A DNA stretch of 34,653 nt from Betaproteobacteria bacterium HGW-Betaproteobacteria-8 (GTDB lineage: Bacteria; Pseudomonadota; Gammaproteobacteria; Burkholderiales; Methylophilaceae), in contig PHCD01000003.1 of assembly GCA_002842135.1 (NCBI GenBank), positions 1 to 34,653 of the forward strand, given 5' to 3'. Position numbers and translations under genes: made by a program. Below, piece by piece: positions 18,058-25,332 of the stretch. Position 1 is the stretch's first letter. Each line of letters starts with the position of its first letter. A model generated the notes under the pieces. That model saw only the letters and a list, made by a program, of their open reading frames with translations. It did no database searches and was not told where the DNA came from.

Positions 18058-18633
18058 ATGAGCAATAAAACCCCGCACGACTGGTTGAATGAGCATGGTG
18101 ATTATCTATATCGCTTTGCGCTTGCGCGATTACGCAATCCACATCAGGCCGAAGACCTGGTACAAGAAACCTTTCTTGCGGCTATTCAAAATCAAACCTA
18201 TGAAGGTAAATCAAGCCCTCGCACATGGCTAACAGGGATACTCAAACATAAAATCACAGACCTGATTCGTCGTCAGGCGCGCGAGCAACTTATGGGGGAT
18301 TTGACAGAAGTCTTCGCTGATCACTTGCCAGTCGAACCTGGCATGGATGAGTTTTTTGCTGATGATAATCGACACTGGGATGATCATCCTCAATTATGGG
18401 AAACACCAGAAAGTGAGCTGAAACAAAAACAGTTTTTTGCCATTTTGCAGACGTGTTTGGACAAGCTGCCTGCGAAACTCGCAGGTCTATTTATACTTCG
18501 CGAAGTACATGAAAGCGGCAATGATGAAATATGTAAGGAACTGGAAATCAGCCCGACCAATGCTTGGGTCATGTTGTATCGCGCACGTATGAGGTTAAGA
18601 AAATGTCTCGAATTGAATTGGCTGGAGCAGTAA
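18058..18633 (+). CDS. ECF-type RNA polymerase sigma factor
   Basis: A 191-residue sigma-70 family protein with region 2 at about 14-80 (YRFALARLRNPHQAEDLVQETFLAA, WLTGILKHKITDLIRR) and region 4 at about 135-185 (LPAKLAGLFILREVHES, ICKELEISPTNAWVMLYRARMRLR). It has no region 3, as in the ECF class. The gene is more AT-rich than the flanking housekeeping genes. A small zinc-finger gene follows 32 bases later, the usual sigma/anti-sigma layout. A degraded second copy of this gene lies at 19591-19930, just before the HvfA-like gene, so control of that cluster is a reasonable guess. Confidence 0.9.
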   Translation: MSNKTPHDWLNEHGDYLYRFALARLRNPHQAEDLVQETFLAAIQNQTYEGKSSPRTWLTGILKHKITDLIRRQAREQLMGDLTEVFADHLPVEPGMDEFFADDNRHWDDHPQLWETPESELKQKQFFAILQTCLDKLPAKLAGLFILREVHESGNDEICKELEISPTNAWVMLYRARMRLRKCLELNWLEQ

Positions 18634-18665
18634 ATTAACCGGCCCAATGAAATCAGGAAATATGT

Positions 18666-18920
18666 ATGCTCTTAAGTTGTAAGCAAGCCAGTCAATTAAT
18701 ATCCCAATCCCTCGATCGCCCGTTGTCCGTTCGTGAACGACTGTTATTGCGTTATCATTTATTTATTTGCAGGCCGTGCAGACGGTTTACCAAGCATCTT
18801 GCCTTGATGCGTTTAACAATTAAACGCATGATTGAAGAAATAGAGCAGAATGAATATATACAACTCCCACAGCAGGTTAGAGCACGTATTGCCAAAGCGA
18901 TTGAATCCAATCACAGTTAG
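18666..18920 (+). CDS. zf-HC2-type zinc-finger protein, candidate anti-sigma factor
   Basis: An 84-residue protein with H31-x3-C35-x2-C38 (HLFICRPC) and an N-terminal Cys (LLSCKQ), the pattern of ZAS/zf-HC2 anti-sigma domains that bind sigma region 2/4 and release it when the zinc site is oxidised or displaced. No membrane helix is visible, so it should be a soluble cytoplasmic anti-sigma. CAGGAA lies upstream of the ATG. Function is inferred from motif and position behind the ECF gene. The coding sequence contains a perfect 10-bp inverted repeat. Confidence 0.78.
   Translation: MLLSCKQASQLISQSLDRPLSVRERLLLRYHLFICRPCRRFTKHLALMRLTIKRMIEEIEQNEYIQLPQQVRARIAKAIESNHS
18807..18829. repeat. perfect 10-bp inverted repeat inside the anti-sigma gene
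   Basis: ATGCGTTTAA (18807-18816), spacer CAA, TTAAACGCAT (18820-18829). It encodes MRLTIKRM within the zinc-finger gene. It could be an operator, an mRNA hairpin, or chance. Confidence 0.85.
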
Positions 18921-19030
18921 TTTTTGATAGAGATTTGTATCATGAAATTTCAAATCTACTCATTGCTTGACTACACCCACTAGCGGACAACTATCCTGCT
19001 GGTATCCGTGAATAAAAAACATCTACGCAT

Positions 19031-19588
19031 ATGCATCATTATCGTCGCCTGATAGCGGTAGTAGTGTTTCTGGTACTCCTACTGGTCATTTTTGAACTTA
19101 GTGGTATCAGAGGGCAATTCAGCCTTGAATTCATCCAACAGACTATTCAGAAACATAAATTCTGGGGCCTTGTTGTATTTGCATTGCTGTTCTCCATTGG
19201 AAACCTGATCCAAATTCCAGGCTGGTTGTTTCTGGCTGCAGCGGTACTATCACTAGGAAAAACAACAGGTGGGATGGTTACTTATTTTGCTGCCAGTGTC
19301 TCTTGCGTTATCACTTTTTTGGCGGTTCGCTATGTTGGCCAGGATGCGCTTCTTCAATTGAACCATCGGCTTGCACTCAGAATTATGCATAAGCTTCATG
19401 CCCAACCGATTCGCAGTGTTGCTTTGCTGCGGACATTGTTCCAGACAATGCCTGCGGTCAACTACACGCTAGCTTTGTCCGGGGTATCTTTTCGCCACTA
19501 TTTGACTGGTACCTTGCTGGGGTTGCCATTACCAATTTTATTGTATTGCCTGTTTTTTGATTCGCTGGCAAAACTATTCGCGTTCTGA
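19031..19588 (+). CDS. TVP38/TMEM64 (DedA/VTT-like) membrane protein
   Basis: A 185-residue integral membrane protein with strong hydrophobic segments near 7-25, 45-62, 66-82, 85-103 and 160-180. It carries the VTT/SNARE-associated signature blocks FSIGNLIQIPGWLFLAAA and LLRTLFQTMPAVNYTLALSGVSFRHYLTGTLLG. The family is linked to lipid scrambling/flipping and envelope maintenance; substrate unknown. It lies between the sigma/anti-sigma pair and the sigma relic, in the same AT-rich block. A poor ribosome site precedes ATG 19031, so the start is less certain than the family. Confidence 0.85.
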   Translation: MHHYRRLIAVVVFLVLLLVIFELSGIRGQFSLEFIQQTIQKHKFWGLVVFALLFSIGNLIQIPGWLFLAAAVLSLGKTTGGMVTYFAASVSCVITFLAVRYVGQDALLQLNHRLALRIMHKLHAQPIRSVALLRTLFQTMPAVNYTLALSGVSFRHYLTGTLLGLPLPILLYCLFFDSLAKLFAF

Positions 19589-19590
19589 AA

Positions 19591-19930
19591 TTGAGATGGA
19601 GATTGATTAATTTAATTTTGCGCGATTGGCTGACTGGCAAGACGATCGATTTGATATACAAACAAAACCGTGAGCAGTCCACTGAAGAGTTATTGCAAAG
19701 TGTGACGATTGAATAAGTACTACCGATGAGTTTTTTAATGAGGGTGGGCACGGGCAGACAGTCCAAAACTGGTTCATCTTTATCTCATGCGCGAGGTTTT
19801 TGAAGATGATAACCAGGCAATTTGTAAGGAACTGGAAATCACCCCGACCAATGCCTGGGTCATGTTGTATCAAGCACATCTGTCCCAGGTACTTGAGTCT
19901 GAAAGCGCAGCATCCAGGCGCAAGTCATAG
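19591..19930 (+). pseudogene. decayed second copy of the ECF sigma factor
   Basis: This 405-base stretch between the TVP38 gene and the HvfA-like gene holds three fragments in three reading frames, all collinear with the intact sigma factor at 18058. First, LRDWLTG-KTIDLIYKQNREQ (19618-19680; ends at TAA 19714-19716) matches RTWLTGILKHKITDLIRRQAREQ. Second, TDEFFNEGGHGQTVQNW (from about 19722) matches MDEFFADDNRHWDDHPQLW. Third, MREVFEDDN-QAICKELEITPTNAWVMLYQAH (from 19787, stop 19928-19930) matches LREVHESGNDEICKELEISPTNAWVMLYRAR. Region 2 upstream is missing, and so is the link between fragments two and three. The last 47-codon piece is the best conserved and could still be translated. Confidence 0.85.
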
Positions 19931-19942
19931 TTGTAGTTTGTT

Positions 19943-19962
19943 TATCCGGAGTTTTCCGGATA
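19943..19962. promoter_or_regulatory. perfect 8-bp inverted repeat in the HvfA-like gene leader
   Basis: TATCCGGA (19943-19950), loop GTTT, TCCGGATA (19955-19962), ending 31 bases before the precursor ATG. No T-run follows, so it is unlikely to be an intrinsic terminator. It may be an operator or a 5' mRNA-stabilising hairpin. No convincing sigma-70 promoter was found next to it. Confidence 0.65.
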
Positions 19963-19993
19963 GTCATTAACTGTTACATCAAGGAGATTCAAT

Positions 19994-20320
19994 ATGAAAG
20001 TATCCAAATCCACACTGGCGCTGGTTGTTGGCGGTGCATTTACTGCCTCAATTGCCGCAACTTCCGTCGTGGCCGCTGAAAACCCGTTTGCCCTCAAGCC
20101 ATTGGCTTCTGGCTACATGGTGGCTGAACATCATGGCGAAAAAGGCGCAGAAGGTAAATGCGGCACTGGCAAGTGTGGTTCGGAAATGAAGTCCGAAAGG
20201 AAAACCGAAGCTGAAGGCAAGTGCGGCACCGGCAAGTGCGGTTCGGAAATGAAATCCGATAAGAAAACCGAAGCGGAAGACAAGTGCGGCACCGGCAAGT
20301 GTGGTGCCGAAAAGAAATAA
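19994..20320 (+). CDS. hvfA: HvfA/bufferin-type RiPP precursor with EGKCG repeats
   Basis: 108 residues. A Sec signal peptide (about 1-28, SVVAA^ENPF) is followed by the ENPFALKPLASGYMVAEHHG stretch typical of HvfA-type precursors. A repetitive tail has three 21-residue units, each with EGKCGTGKCG or a variant: Cys 56/61, 77/82, 98/103; the third unit has EDKCG instead of EGKCG. In the known family an MNIO enzyme with a DUF2063 partner modifies Cys in EGKCG motifs, and the exported product binds copper. AAGGAG lies 7 bases before ATG. The two enzyme genes follow at 11 bases and with an ATGA overlap. Metal and chemistry here are inferred. Confidence 0.88.
   Translation: MKVSKSTLALVVGGAFTASIAATSVVAAENPFALKPLASGYMVAEHHGEKGAEGKCGTGKCGSEMKSERKTEAEGKCGTGKCGSEMKSDKKTEAEDKCGTGKCGAEKK
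20150..20317 (+). repeat. 63-bp tandem repeats in the precursor gene
   Basis: Two full 63-base units (20150-20212, 20213-20275) and a partial third (20276-20317), encoding the Cys-containing 21-residue units. The units differ at scattered, mostly synonymous positions, so the amino-acid pattern is under selection rather than freshly copied. Confidence 0.88.
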
Positions 20321-20330
20321 TCATTCCTGA

Positions 20331-21230
20331 ATGATTGAGCCGGGAAACATTCGAGGCGCTGGTCTGGGGCTTAAGCGCGAGCTTATTCCCCAGATTCAGG
20401 CAGCTTATGGCGAGCGCCTGATAGCCTCGATTGATTTTCTTGAGATCGCACCGGAGAACTGGATAGCAGCAGGCGGTAAATCAGCCAGGCAGCTGGCTTG
20501 GTTTGTCGAGCGCTATCCTCTCGTCTGTCATGGTTTGTCGCTTTCCCTCGGCGGGCCGGATCCGCTGAATGTGGATTTTCTCAAGTGCGTTAAAACCTTT
20601 CTTGATACACACCATATCCCGCTCTATACCGAGCACCTGAGCTATTGCTCGGATGGCGGTTATCTCTACGATTTACTGCCTATTCCGTTCACGCAGGAAG
20701 CCGTCCGTTACGTATCGGGACGCATCCGGCAGACCCAGGATATTCTTGGACGCCGTATCGCAGTCGAGAATGCCTCCTTCTATGTGGCAGCCCCCATATC
20801 GGAAATGGATGAACTGAGCTTCATCCGTGCCGTGCTGGAGGAGGCTGACTGCGATTTGCATCTCGATATCAACAATATCTATGTCAACAGCGTCAACTTC
20901 GGTTACGACCCGCATGAATTCCTGCGCGGTATTCCCGGCGAACGCATCGTTTATGCTCATGTTGCCGGGCATGACCAGCAGGCGCCTGACTTGATTATCG
21001 ACACACACGGCCAGAATGTGATCGACCCGGTTTGGGCTTTGCTGCAGGAAGCCTACGCGCTATTCGGCAATTTCCCGACCCTGCTGGAACGAGATGCGAA
21101 TATCCCGCCGCTGCAAGACCTGATGCGTGAAGTTGATATGATTGCCCGCTTGCAGAAAAACAGCCAGGTTCAGGCCAAAGAATCAATTCCTTTGACACAG
21201 GCCGCATCGCTGGTGGCAGCCGCAACATGA
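20331..21230 (+). CDS. hvfB: MNIO-family (DUF692) multinuclear iron oxygenase, HvfB-like
   Basis: A 299-residue TIM-barrel DUF692 enzyme. The usual metal ligands are visible: E38 and E42 in DFLEIAPEN, H67 in VCHGLSLSLG, E101-H102 in YTEHLSY, E146-N147 in AVENASF, D179 and N181-N182 in HLDINNIYVN, H210 and H214 in AHVAGH, D224 and H226 in IDTHGQN, E253 in LLERD. Members use two or three irons and O2 to rearrange Cys residues of peptide precursors. It lies 11 bases after the precursor gene with no clear Shine-Dalgarno, suggesting coupled, lower-level translation. It overlaps the partner gene by four bases. Confidence 0.92.
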   Translation: MIEPGNIRGAGLGLKRELIPQIQAAYGERLIASIDFLEIAPENWIAAGGKSARQLAWFVERYPLVCHGLSLSLGGPDPLNVDFLKCVKTFLDTHHIPLYTEHLSYCSDGGYLYDLLPIPFTQEAVRYVSGRIRQTQDILGRRIAVENASFYVAAPISEMDELSFIRAVLEEADCDLHLDINNIYVNSVNFGYDPHEFLRGIPGERIVYAHVAGHDQQAPDLIIDTHGQNVIDPVWALLQEAYALFGNFPTLLERDANIPPLQDLMREVDMIARLQKNSQVQAKESIPLTQAASLVAAAT

Positions 21231-22006
21231 CAGCGCCGACTGATTTGCCTGCATTCCAGCAGTATCAACTGCAGTTTACCGGCCACATCCGCGACCCGAA
21301 AAACATCGCCAGACCGGCGCGGGTCGCGGCCAACCGCATGCGGGTCTACCGGGAAATCGTCTACAACAATCTCGAATCTACATTGGCAGGGTGTTTCCCT
21401 GTGTGCAAGAAGGTGCTGGGCAAACGCCTGTGGCACAAGTTGGTACGCGGTTTTTTTGTCCATCACCAGTCACACAGTCCACTGTTCAGGCAGATTCCTG
21501 AGGAGTTCCTGGCTTTTCTTGGTCAGGCCACTTCGATTGCCGATCTGCCGCCACTACCCGGTTATTTGAATAATCTTGCTCATTACGAGTGGATCGAGCT
21601 GGCCGTTTCGGCGGCAGAGCAGGAAAATGACTGGGAGCGCATCAATGCGGATGGCGACCTGCTGGCTGGCACGCCTGTGCTGGCTGCCGCCATGGTGTTA
21701 TTGAGTTACGATTATCCGGTGCAGGCCATTTCGCCACGCTTCAAACCTGAACAGCCCCTGCAGCAGGCAGTCAATCTGCTCGTGTTCAGGGATGCGGATG
21801 ATCAGGTGCGCTTTATCGAGCTCAACGCGCTGACTGCCCGCTTGCTCAATCTGCTGCAAGCGCAACACCTGACCGGCAGCCAGGCTCTGGAGCAGATTGC
21901 GGAGGAAATCAGGCATCCGGATACTGAGACGATGGTGGAATTCGGCCGTGCGGTGCTGGAAGATCTGAGACGGCAGGGCGTCATAATCGGAGTGCTTGGC
22001 AATTGA
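21227..22006 (+). CDS. hvfC: DUF2063 partner protein of the MNIO enzyme, HvfC-like
   Basis: 259 residues. The N-terminal DUF2063 domain (about 7-100) has RMRVYREIVYNNLESTLAGCFPV and WHKLVRGFFVHHQSHSPLFRQIPEEF. A C-terminal winged-helix-like part (about 185-255: LTARLLNLLQAQHLTGSQALEQIAEEI) resembles the precursor-recognition element of RiPP systems. Family knowledge: it forms a heterodimer with the MNIO enzyme and presents the precursor. Start ATG overlaps the hvfB stop (ATGA). The DoxX-like gene often found as fourth member of such operons is absent; mtfA follows 49 bases later. Confidence 0.9.
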   Translation: MTAPTDLPAFQQYQLQFTGHIRDPKNIARPARVAANRMRVYREIVYNNLESTLAGCFPVCKKVLGKRLWHKLVRGFFVHHQSHSPLFRQIPEEFLAFLGQATSIADLPPLPGYLNNLAHYEWIELAVSAAEQENDWERINADGDLLAGTPVLAAAMVLLSYDYPVQAISPRFKPEQPLQQAVNLLVFRDADDQVRFIELNALTARLLNLLQAQHLTGSQALEQIAEEIRHPDTETMVEFGRAVLEDLRRQGVIIGVLGN

Positions 22007-22055
22007 GCCGTCGGCATTCGGCTTAAAACAATTGAGCAGGTAACAAGGAAACCGG

Positions 22056-22838
22056 ATGATCTGGCAGGCTTTCAGAGAGTGGCGCCAAAATCGAATTCTG
22101 CAACGCCATGCCTTGCCGACGGATGCTTGGGAGTCGGCTATTGCTGCCTTGTCCTTGATGAAGGGCTTATCTCCGGATGAGTTGAGGCGTCTACGCGAAC
22201 TGGCGACCCTGTTTCTTTACTACAAGGACGTGACGGCCGCTGCCGGACATCAGCTGCAGGAGGATGTGCGATTGAAGATAGCGGCACAGGCCAGCCTGCC
22301 GATACTGAATCTGGGGCTGGATTATTATGCCGGCTGGGTCTCGGTGATCGTCTATCCGAATGAGTTCGTGCCTGAACACCGTTATATGGATGAAGCCGGG
22401 GTGGTGCATGTCACGCGGGACATCATGATAGGGGAGTCCTGGGAGCGTGGCCCGGTGATCCTCTCTGCTGCCGATGCCGAACGTTCCGGCAATCTCGATG
22501 GTGCCAATGTGGTGATCCACGAGTTTGCACATAAGCTGGATATGCTGAATGGCCAAGCGGATGGCTATCCGCCCTTGCATCGTGGTATGTCGACATCTGT
22601 CTGGGCAAAGGCTTTCACCGAGGCCTACGAAGATTTCTGCGCCAAGGTTCATACCGGTGCCGCGACAGCGATTGATCCATACGCAGCGGAAAATCCGGCG
22701 GAATTCTTTGCCGTGATGAGTGAGGTGTTCTTTGAAACTCCGCATACGCTGCTGGAGCGATATCCGGCGGTATATCAGCAGCTTGCCCGGTTCTACCTGC
22801 AGGACTCAGCGGCACGCATGGCAGCCAGAAGCCTTTGA
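22056..22838 (+). CDS. mtfA: M90-family zinc peptidase MtfA
   Basis: A 260-residue MtfA-type metallopeptidase with zinc motif H155-E156-x2-H159 in VVIHEFAHKLDMLNG and an acidic third ligand in the NPAEFFAVMSEVFFETP region. In E. coli MtfA binds the glucose repressor Mlc and has aminopeptidase activity; no Mlc or PTS gene is nearby here. It reads in the same direction as the HvfA-like cluster, after a short gap with AAGGAAA before the ATG, so cotranscription with it is possible. It converges on nadB with only 6 bases between stops. Confidence 0.92.
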   Translation: MIWQAFREWRQNRILQRHALPTDAWESAIAALSLMKGLSPDELRRLRELATLFLYYKDVTAAAGHQLQEDVRLKIAAQASLPILNLGLDYYAGWVSVIVYPNEFVPEHRYMDEAGVVHVTRDIMIGESWERGPVILSAADAERSGNLDGANVVIHEFAHKLDMLNGQADGYPPLHRGMSTSVWAKAFTEAYEDFCAKVHTGAATAIDPYAAENPAEFFAVMSEVFFETPHTLLERYPAVYQQLARFYLQDSAARMAARSL

Positions 22839-22844
22839 GGATGG

Positions 22845-24467
22845 TCAGCTTTGCTGGTGATGATGACCGTGATGGCTATCCAGCAGGCTGTAGTAGTTCG
22901 AGGGCTCCAGCACGGTAGGCACGGCATCCGGCAGCATATCCGGGTAGTCCTTGCTGTAGTGCAGGCCACGGCTTTCATGCCGCTGCATCGCGCTCTTCAC
23001 GATCAGTTCGGCGACCTGTAGCAGATTTCTCAATTCGATCAGGTCGTTGCTGATGCGGAAGTTGCTGTAGAACTCGTGTACCTCGTCTCGCAGCATGTGG
23101 ATGCGGTGCAGGGCGCGTGCGAGACGCTTGTTGGTGCGGACGATGCCGACATAATTCCACATGAAGCGGCGCAGTTCATTCCAGTTGTGCGTAATGATGA
23201 TTTCCTCGTCCGCATCCGTCACCCGGCTTTCATCCCAGTAGGGCAGTTCCGGTATTTCTTTGGGTGCCTGCGCCAGGATGTCTTCGGCCGCTGCCTGGCC
23301 GAAAACCAGGCATTCGAGCAGTGAGTTGCTGGCCAGCCGGTTGGCACCATGCAGGCCGGTGCAGGCGGTCTCGCCGATGGCATATAGACCGGGCAGGTCG
23401 GTACGCCCGGCATGGTCCGTCATGATGCCGCCGCAACAGTAGTGCGCGGCTGGTACGACCGGTATCGGTTCCTTGGTGATATCGATGCCGAGTTCCATGC
23501 AGCGCCGATAGATGGTGGGGAAGTGCGAAAGCACGAAATCTGCGGGCTGATGTGAAATATCCAGGTAGACGCAATCAATGCCGCGTTTTTTCATTTCGAA
23601 GTCGATAGCACGGGCGACAATGTCACGTGGAGCCAGTTCTGCGCGCTCGTCATGTTCAGGCATGAATCGTGTCCCGTCCGGTAGCTTGAGCAGGCCGCCT
23701 TCACCGCGTACGGCTTCGCTGATCAGGAAAGACTTGGCTAGCGGGTGGTAAAGGCAGGTCGGATGGAACTGGATGAACTCCATATTGGCGATGCGGCAGC
23801 CCGCACGCCAGGCCATGGCAATGCCGTCGCCAGTGCTGACATCGGGATTGGTGGTGTAGAGATAAACCTTGCCGGTGCCGCCAGTAGCCAGCACCGTGTG
23901 TTGCGCACCTATGGTCAGCACTTTGCCGCTGGTGTTGTCCAGCACATAGGCACCCAGGCATTCACCGCCCTCAATACCGACTTTTCTCGCGGTGATGAGG
24001 TCTACCGCGATATGGTCCTCCATGAGGTCGATGTTCGAATGTTCCCTGACCTTTTCTGCCAGGGTTTTCTGTACTGCATGCCCGGTGGCGTCGGCAGCAT
24101 GGATGATGCGCCGGTGGCTATGGCCGCCTTCACGTGTCAGGTGAAAGCCGCTGTCGTCCTCCTCGCGGGTAAAGGGAACGCCTTCGGCAATCAGCCATTC
24201 CACCGTCTCCCGGCCGTGTTCTGCAACCATGCGCGTGACTTCGGCATCGCAGAGACCGCCGCCAGCGATGAGGGTGTCCTGAATATGCGCTTCAATCGAA
24301 TCGTCGCTGGCCAGTACTGCGGCAATACCGCCCTGTGCCCAGTTGCTCGAACTGTCGTTGATGCCGCGTTTGCTGACCAGGCATACTTTCTTGTCAGCTG
24401 CGACTTTGAGGGCCAGTGTAAGTCCGGCAAGCCCACTGCCTATGATGAGTACGTCGTATTGGCGCAT
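22845..24467 (-). CDS. nadB: L-aspartate oxidase
   Basis: A 540-residue FAD enzyme oxidising aspartate to iminoaspartate, the first step of NAD synthesis. The FAD-binding Rossmann motif is [14 protein letters not shown] at the N-terminus. The succinate-dehydrogenase-family blocks [40 protein letters not shown] and [21 protein letters not shown] are present. The C-terminus ends in a His-rich stretch ([11 protein letters not shown]) that I would not expect to be catalytic. nadA and nadC are not in the window. It is divergent from the rpoE operon. Confidence 0.96.
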   Translation of the reverse strand: MRQYDVLIIGSGLAGLTLALKVAADKKVCLVSKRGINDSSSNWAQGGIAAVLASDDSIEAHIQDTLIAGGGLCDAEVTRMVAEHGRETVEWLIAEGVPFTREEDDSGFHLTREGGHSHRRIIHAADATGHAVQKTLAEKVREHSNIDLMEDHIAVDLITARKVGIEGGECLGAYVLDNTSGKVLTIGAQHTVLATGGTGKVYLYTTNPDVSTGDGIAMAWRAGCRIANMEFIQFHPTCLYHPLAKSFLISEAVRGEGGLLKLPDGTRFMPEHDERAELAPRDIVARAIDFEMKKRGIDCVYLDISHQPADFVLSHFPTIYRRCMELGIDITKEPIPVVPAAHYCCGGIMTDHAGRTDLPGLYAIGETACTGLHGANRLASNSLLECLVFGQAAAEDILAQAPKEIPELPYWDESRVTDADEEIIITHNWNELRRFMWNYVGIVRTNKRLARALHRIHMLRDEVHEFYSNFRISNDLIELRNLLQVAELIVKSAMQRHESRGLHYSKDYPDMLPDAVPTVLEPSNYYSLLDSHHGHHHQQS

Positions 24468-24500
24468 TTGCTCGTTATTTTTCTTGCTGGTGGTCAGGAT

Positions 24501-24528
24501 GAACTAATGCGAGTTTAGCGCTGTCTTT
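24501..24528 (+). promoter_or_regulatory. possible sigma-E-type promoter upstream of rpoE
   Basis: GAACTA (24501-24506), a 17-base spacer, then TCTTT (24524-24528) resembles the RpoE consensus (GAACTT, 16-17 bases, TCTGA). It sits in the nadB-rpoE divergent region about 160 bases before the rpoE start. Autoregulation is normal for this family. A TATACT at 24641-24646, with no good -35, could be a second, nearer promoter. Confidence 0.35.
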
Positions 24529-24685
24529 AGCTACAAGCTAGCAATCGATTTGTATTAGGCCTGGGAGAAAACAAATGTTAAACACGAAAAATCTGGAAGA
24601 ATTTTCACGGCTTAGCTTCGTGGATACAGCGATGCAAGGGTATACTCCGACAGTTGAAAAAGTGCTGACAAGGAGCAAAGCCTCT

Positions 24686-25303
24686 ATGGGTTCCAACCCC
24701 ACAGCGGGCAACCGTGAAATTGATCAGGAGTTGGTTGAACGCGCACAGCGCGGCGACAAGCAAGCCTTCGGTATGTTGGTGGACAAATACCAACGTAAGC
24801 TGGGGAGGCTGCTTTCCAGACTGATTCGTGATCAGGCAGAAGTTGAGGACGTGGTGCAAGAGTCTTTTATCAAGGCTTACCGCGCGTTACCCAATTTCCG
24901 CGGCGACAGCGCTTTTTACACATGGCTTTACAGAATTGGCATCAATACTGCCAAGAATTATCTGGTATCCATGGGACGCCGTCCGCAAATCAGCAATGAC
25001 ATTGAAATTGAAGATGCAGAAAACTTCGAGGATGCAGGGGAGTTGCGCACCATGGAAACGCCTGAAACCGAGTTGATGACCAAGGAAATTGCCCAGACGG
25101 TCAATGATACGGTCGAGGCTTTGCCTGATGAGTTGCGCACCGCGATTACCTTGCGTGAAATTGAAGGCCTGAGTTACGAAGAGATTGCTACTTTAATGGA
25201 CTGCCCGATCGGTACCGTGCGTTCCCGTATATTCCGGGCGCGCGAGACTATCGCACAGAAACTTCGTCCGTTGCTGGATACCCCACAGGATAAACGCTGG
25301 TAA
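24686..25303 (+). CDS. rpoE: RNA polymerase sigma factor RpoE/AlgU (envelope stress)
   Basis: 205 residues from ATG 24686, chosen because AAGGAG lies 10 bases upstream and family similarity starts at EIDQELVERAQRGDKQAF. The frame stays open 37 codons further up, but that part is not sigma-like. Region 2 (EDVVQESFIKAYRALPNFRGDSAFYTWLYRIGINTAKN) and region 4 (LPDELRTAITLREIEGLSYEEIATLMDCPIGTVRSRIFRARE) are nearly canonical. It directs envelope-stress transcription and is held by RseA at the inner membrane. First gene of rpoE-rseA-rseB-rseC-degP. Confidence 0.95.
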   Translation: MGSNPTAGNREIDQELVERAQRGDKQAFGMLVDKYQRKLGRLLSRLIRDQAEVEDVVQESFIKAYRALPNFRGDSAFYTWLYRIGINTAKNYLVSMGRRPQISNDIEIEDAENFEDAGELRTMETPETELMTKEIAQTVNDTVEALPDELRTAITLREIEGLSYEEIATLMDCPIGTVRSRIFRARETIAQKLRPLLDTPQDKRW

Positions 25304-25332
25304 GCCAGCTGGAAAACAAGCAGGAGAATTAT

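Noticed and set aside
18942..18983. 13-codon ORF between the zinc-finger and TVP38 genes
   Set aside because: No ribosome site and too short to support. The nearby TTGACT (18967) has no convincing -10, so a promoter was not called either.
22007..22030. Small stem (AGCCG/CGGCT) after the DUF2063 gene as a terminator
   Set aside because: Only 5 pairs and no T-run; readthrough into mtfA is more likely.
24575..24685. 37-codon N-terminal extension of RpoE
   Set aside because: The residues do not look like a sigma factor, and a strong AAGGAG sits before the internal ATG at 24686.
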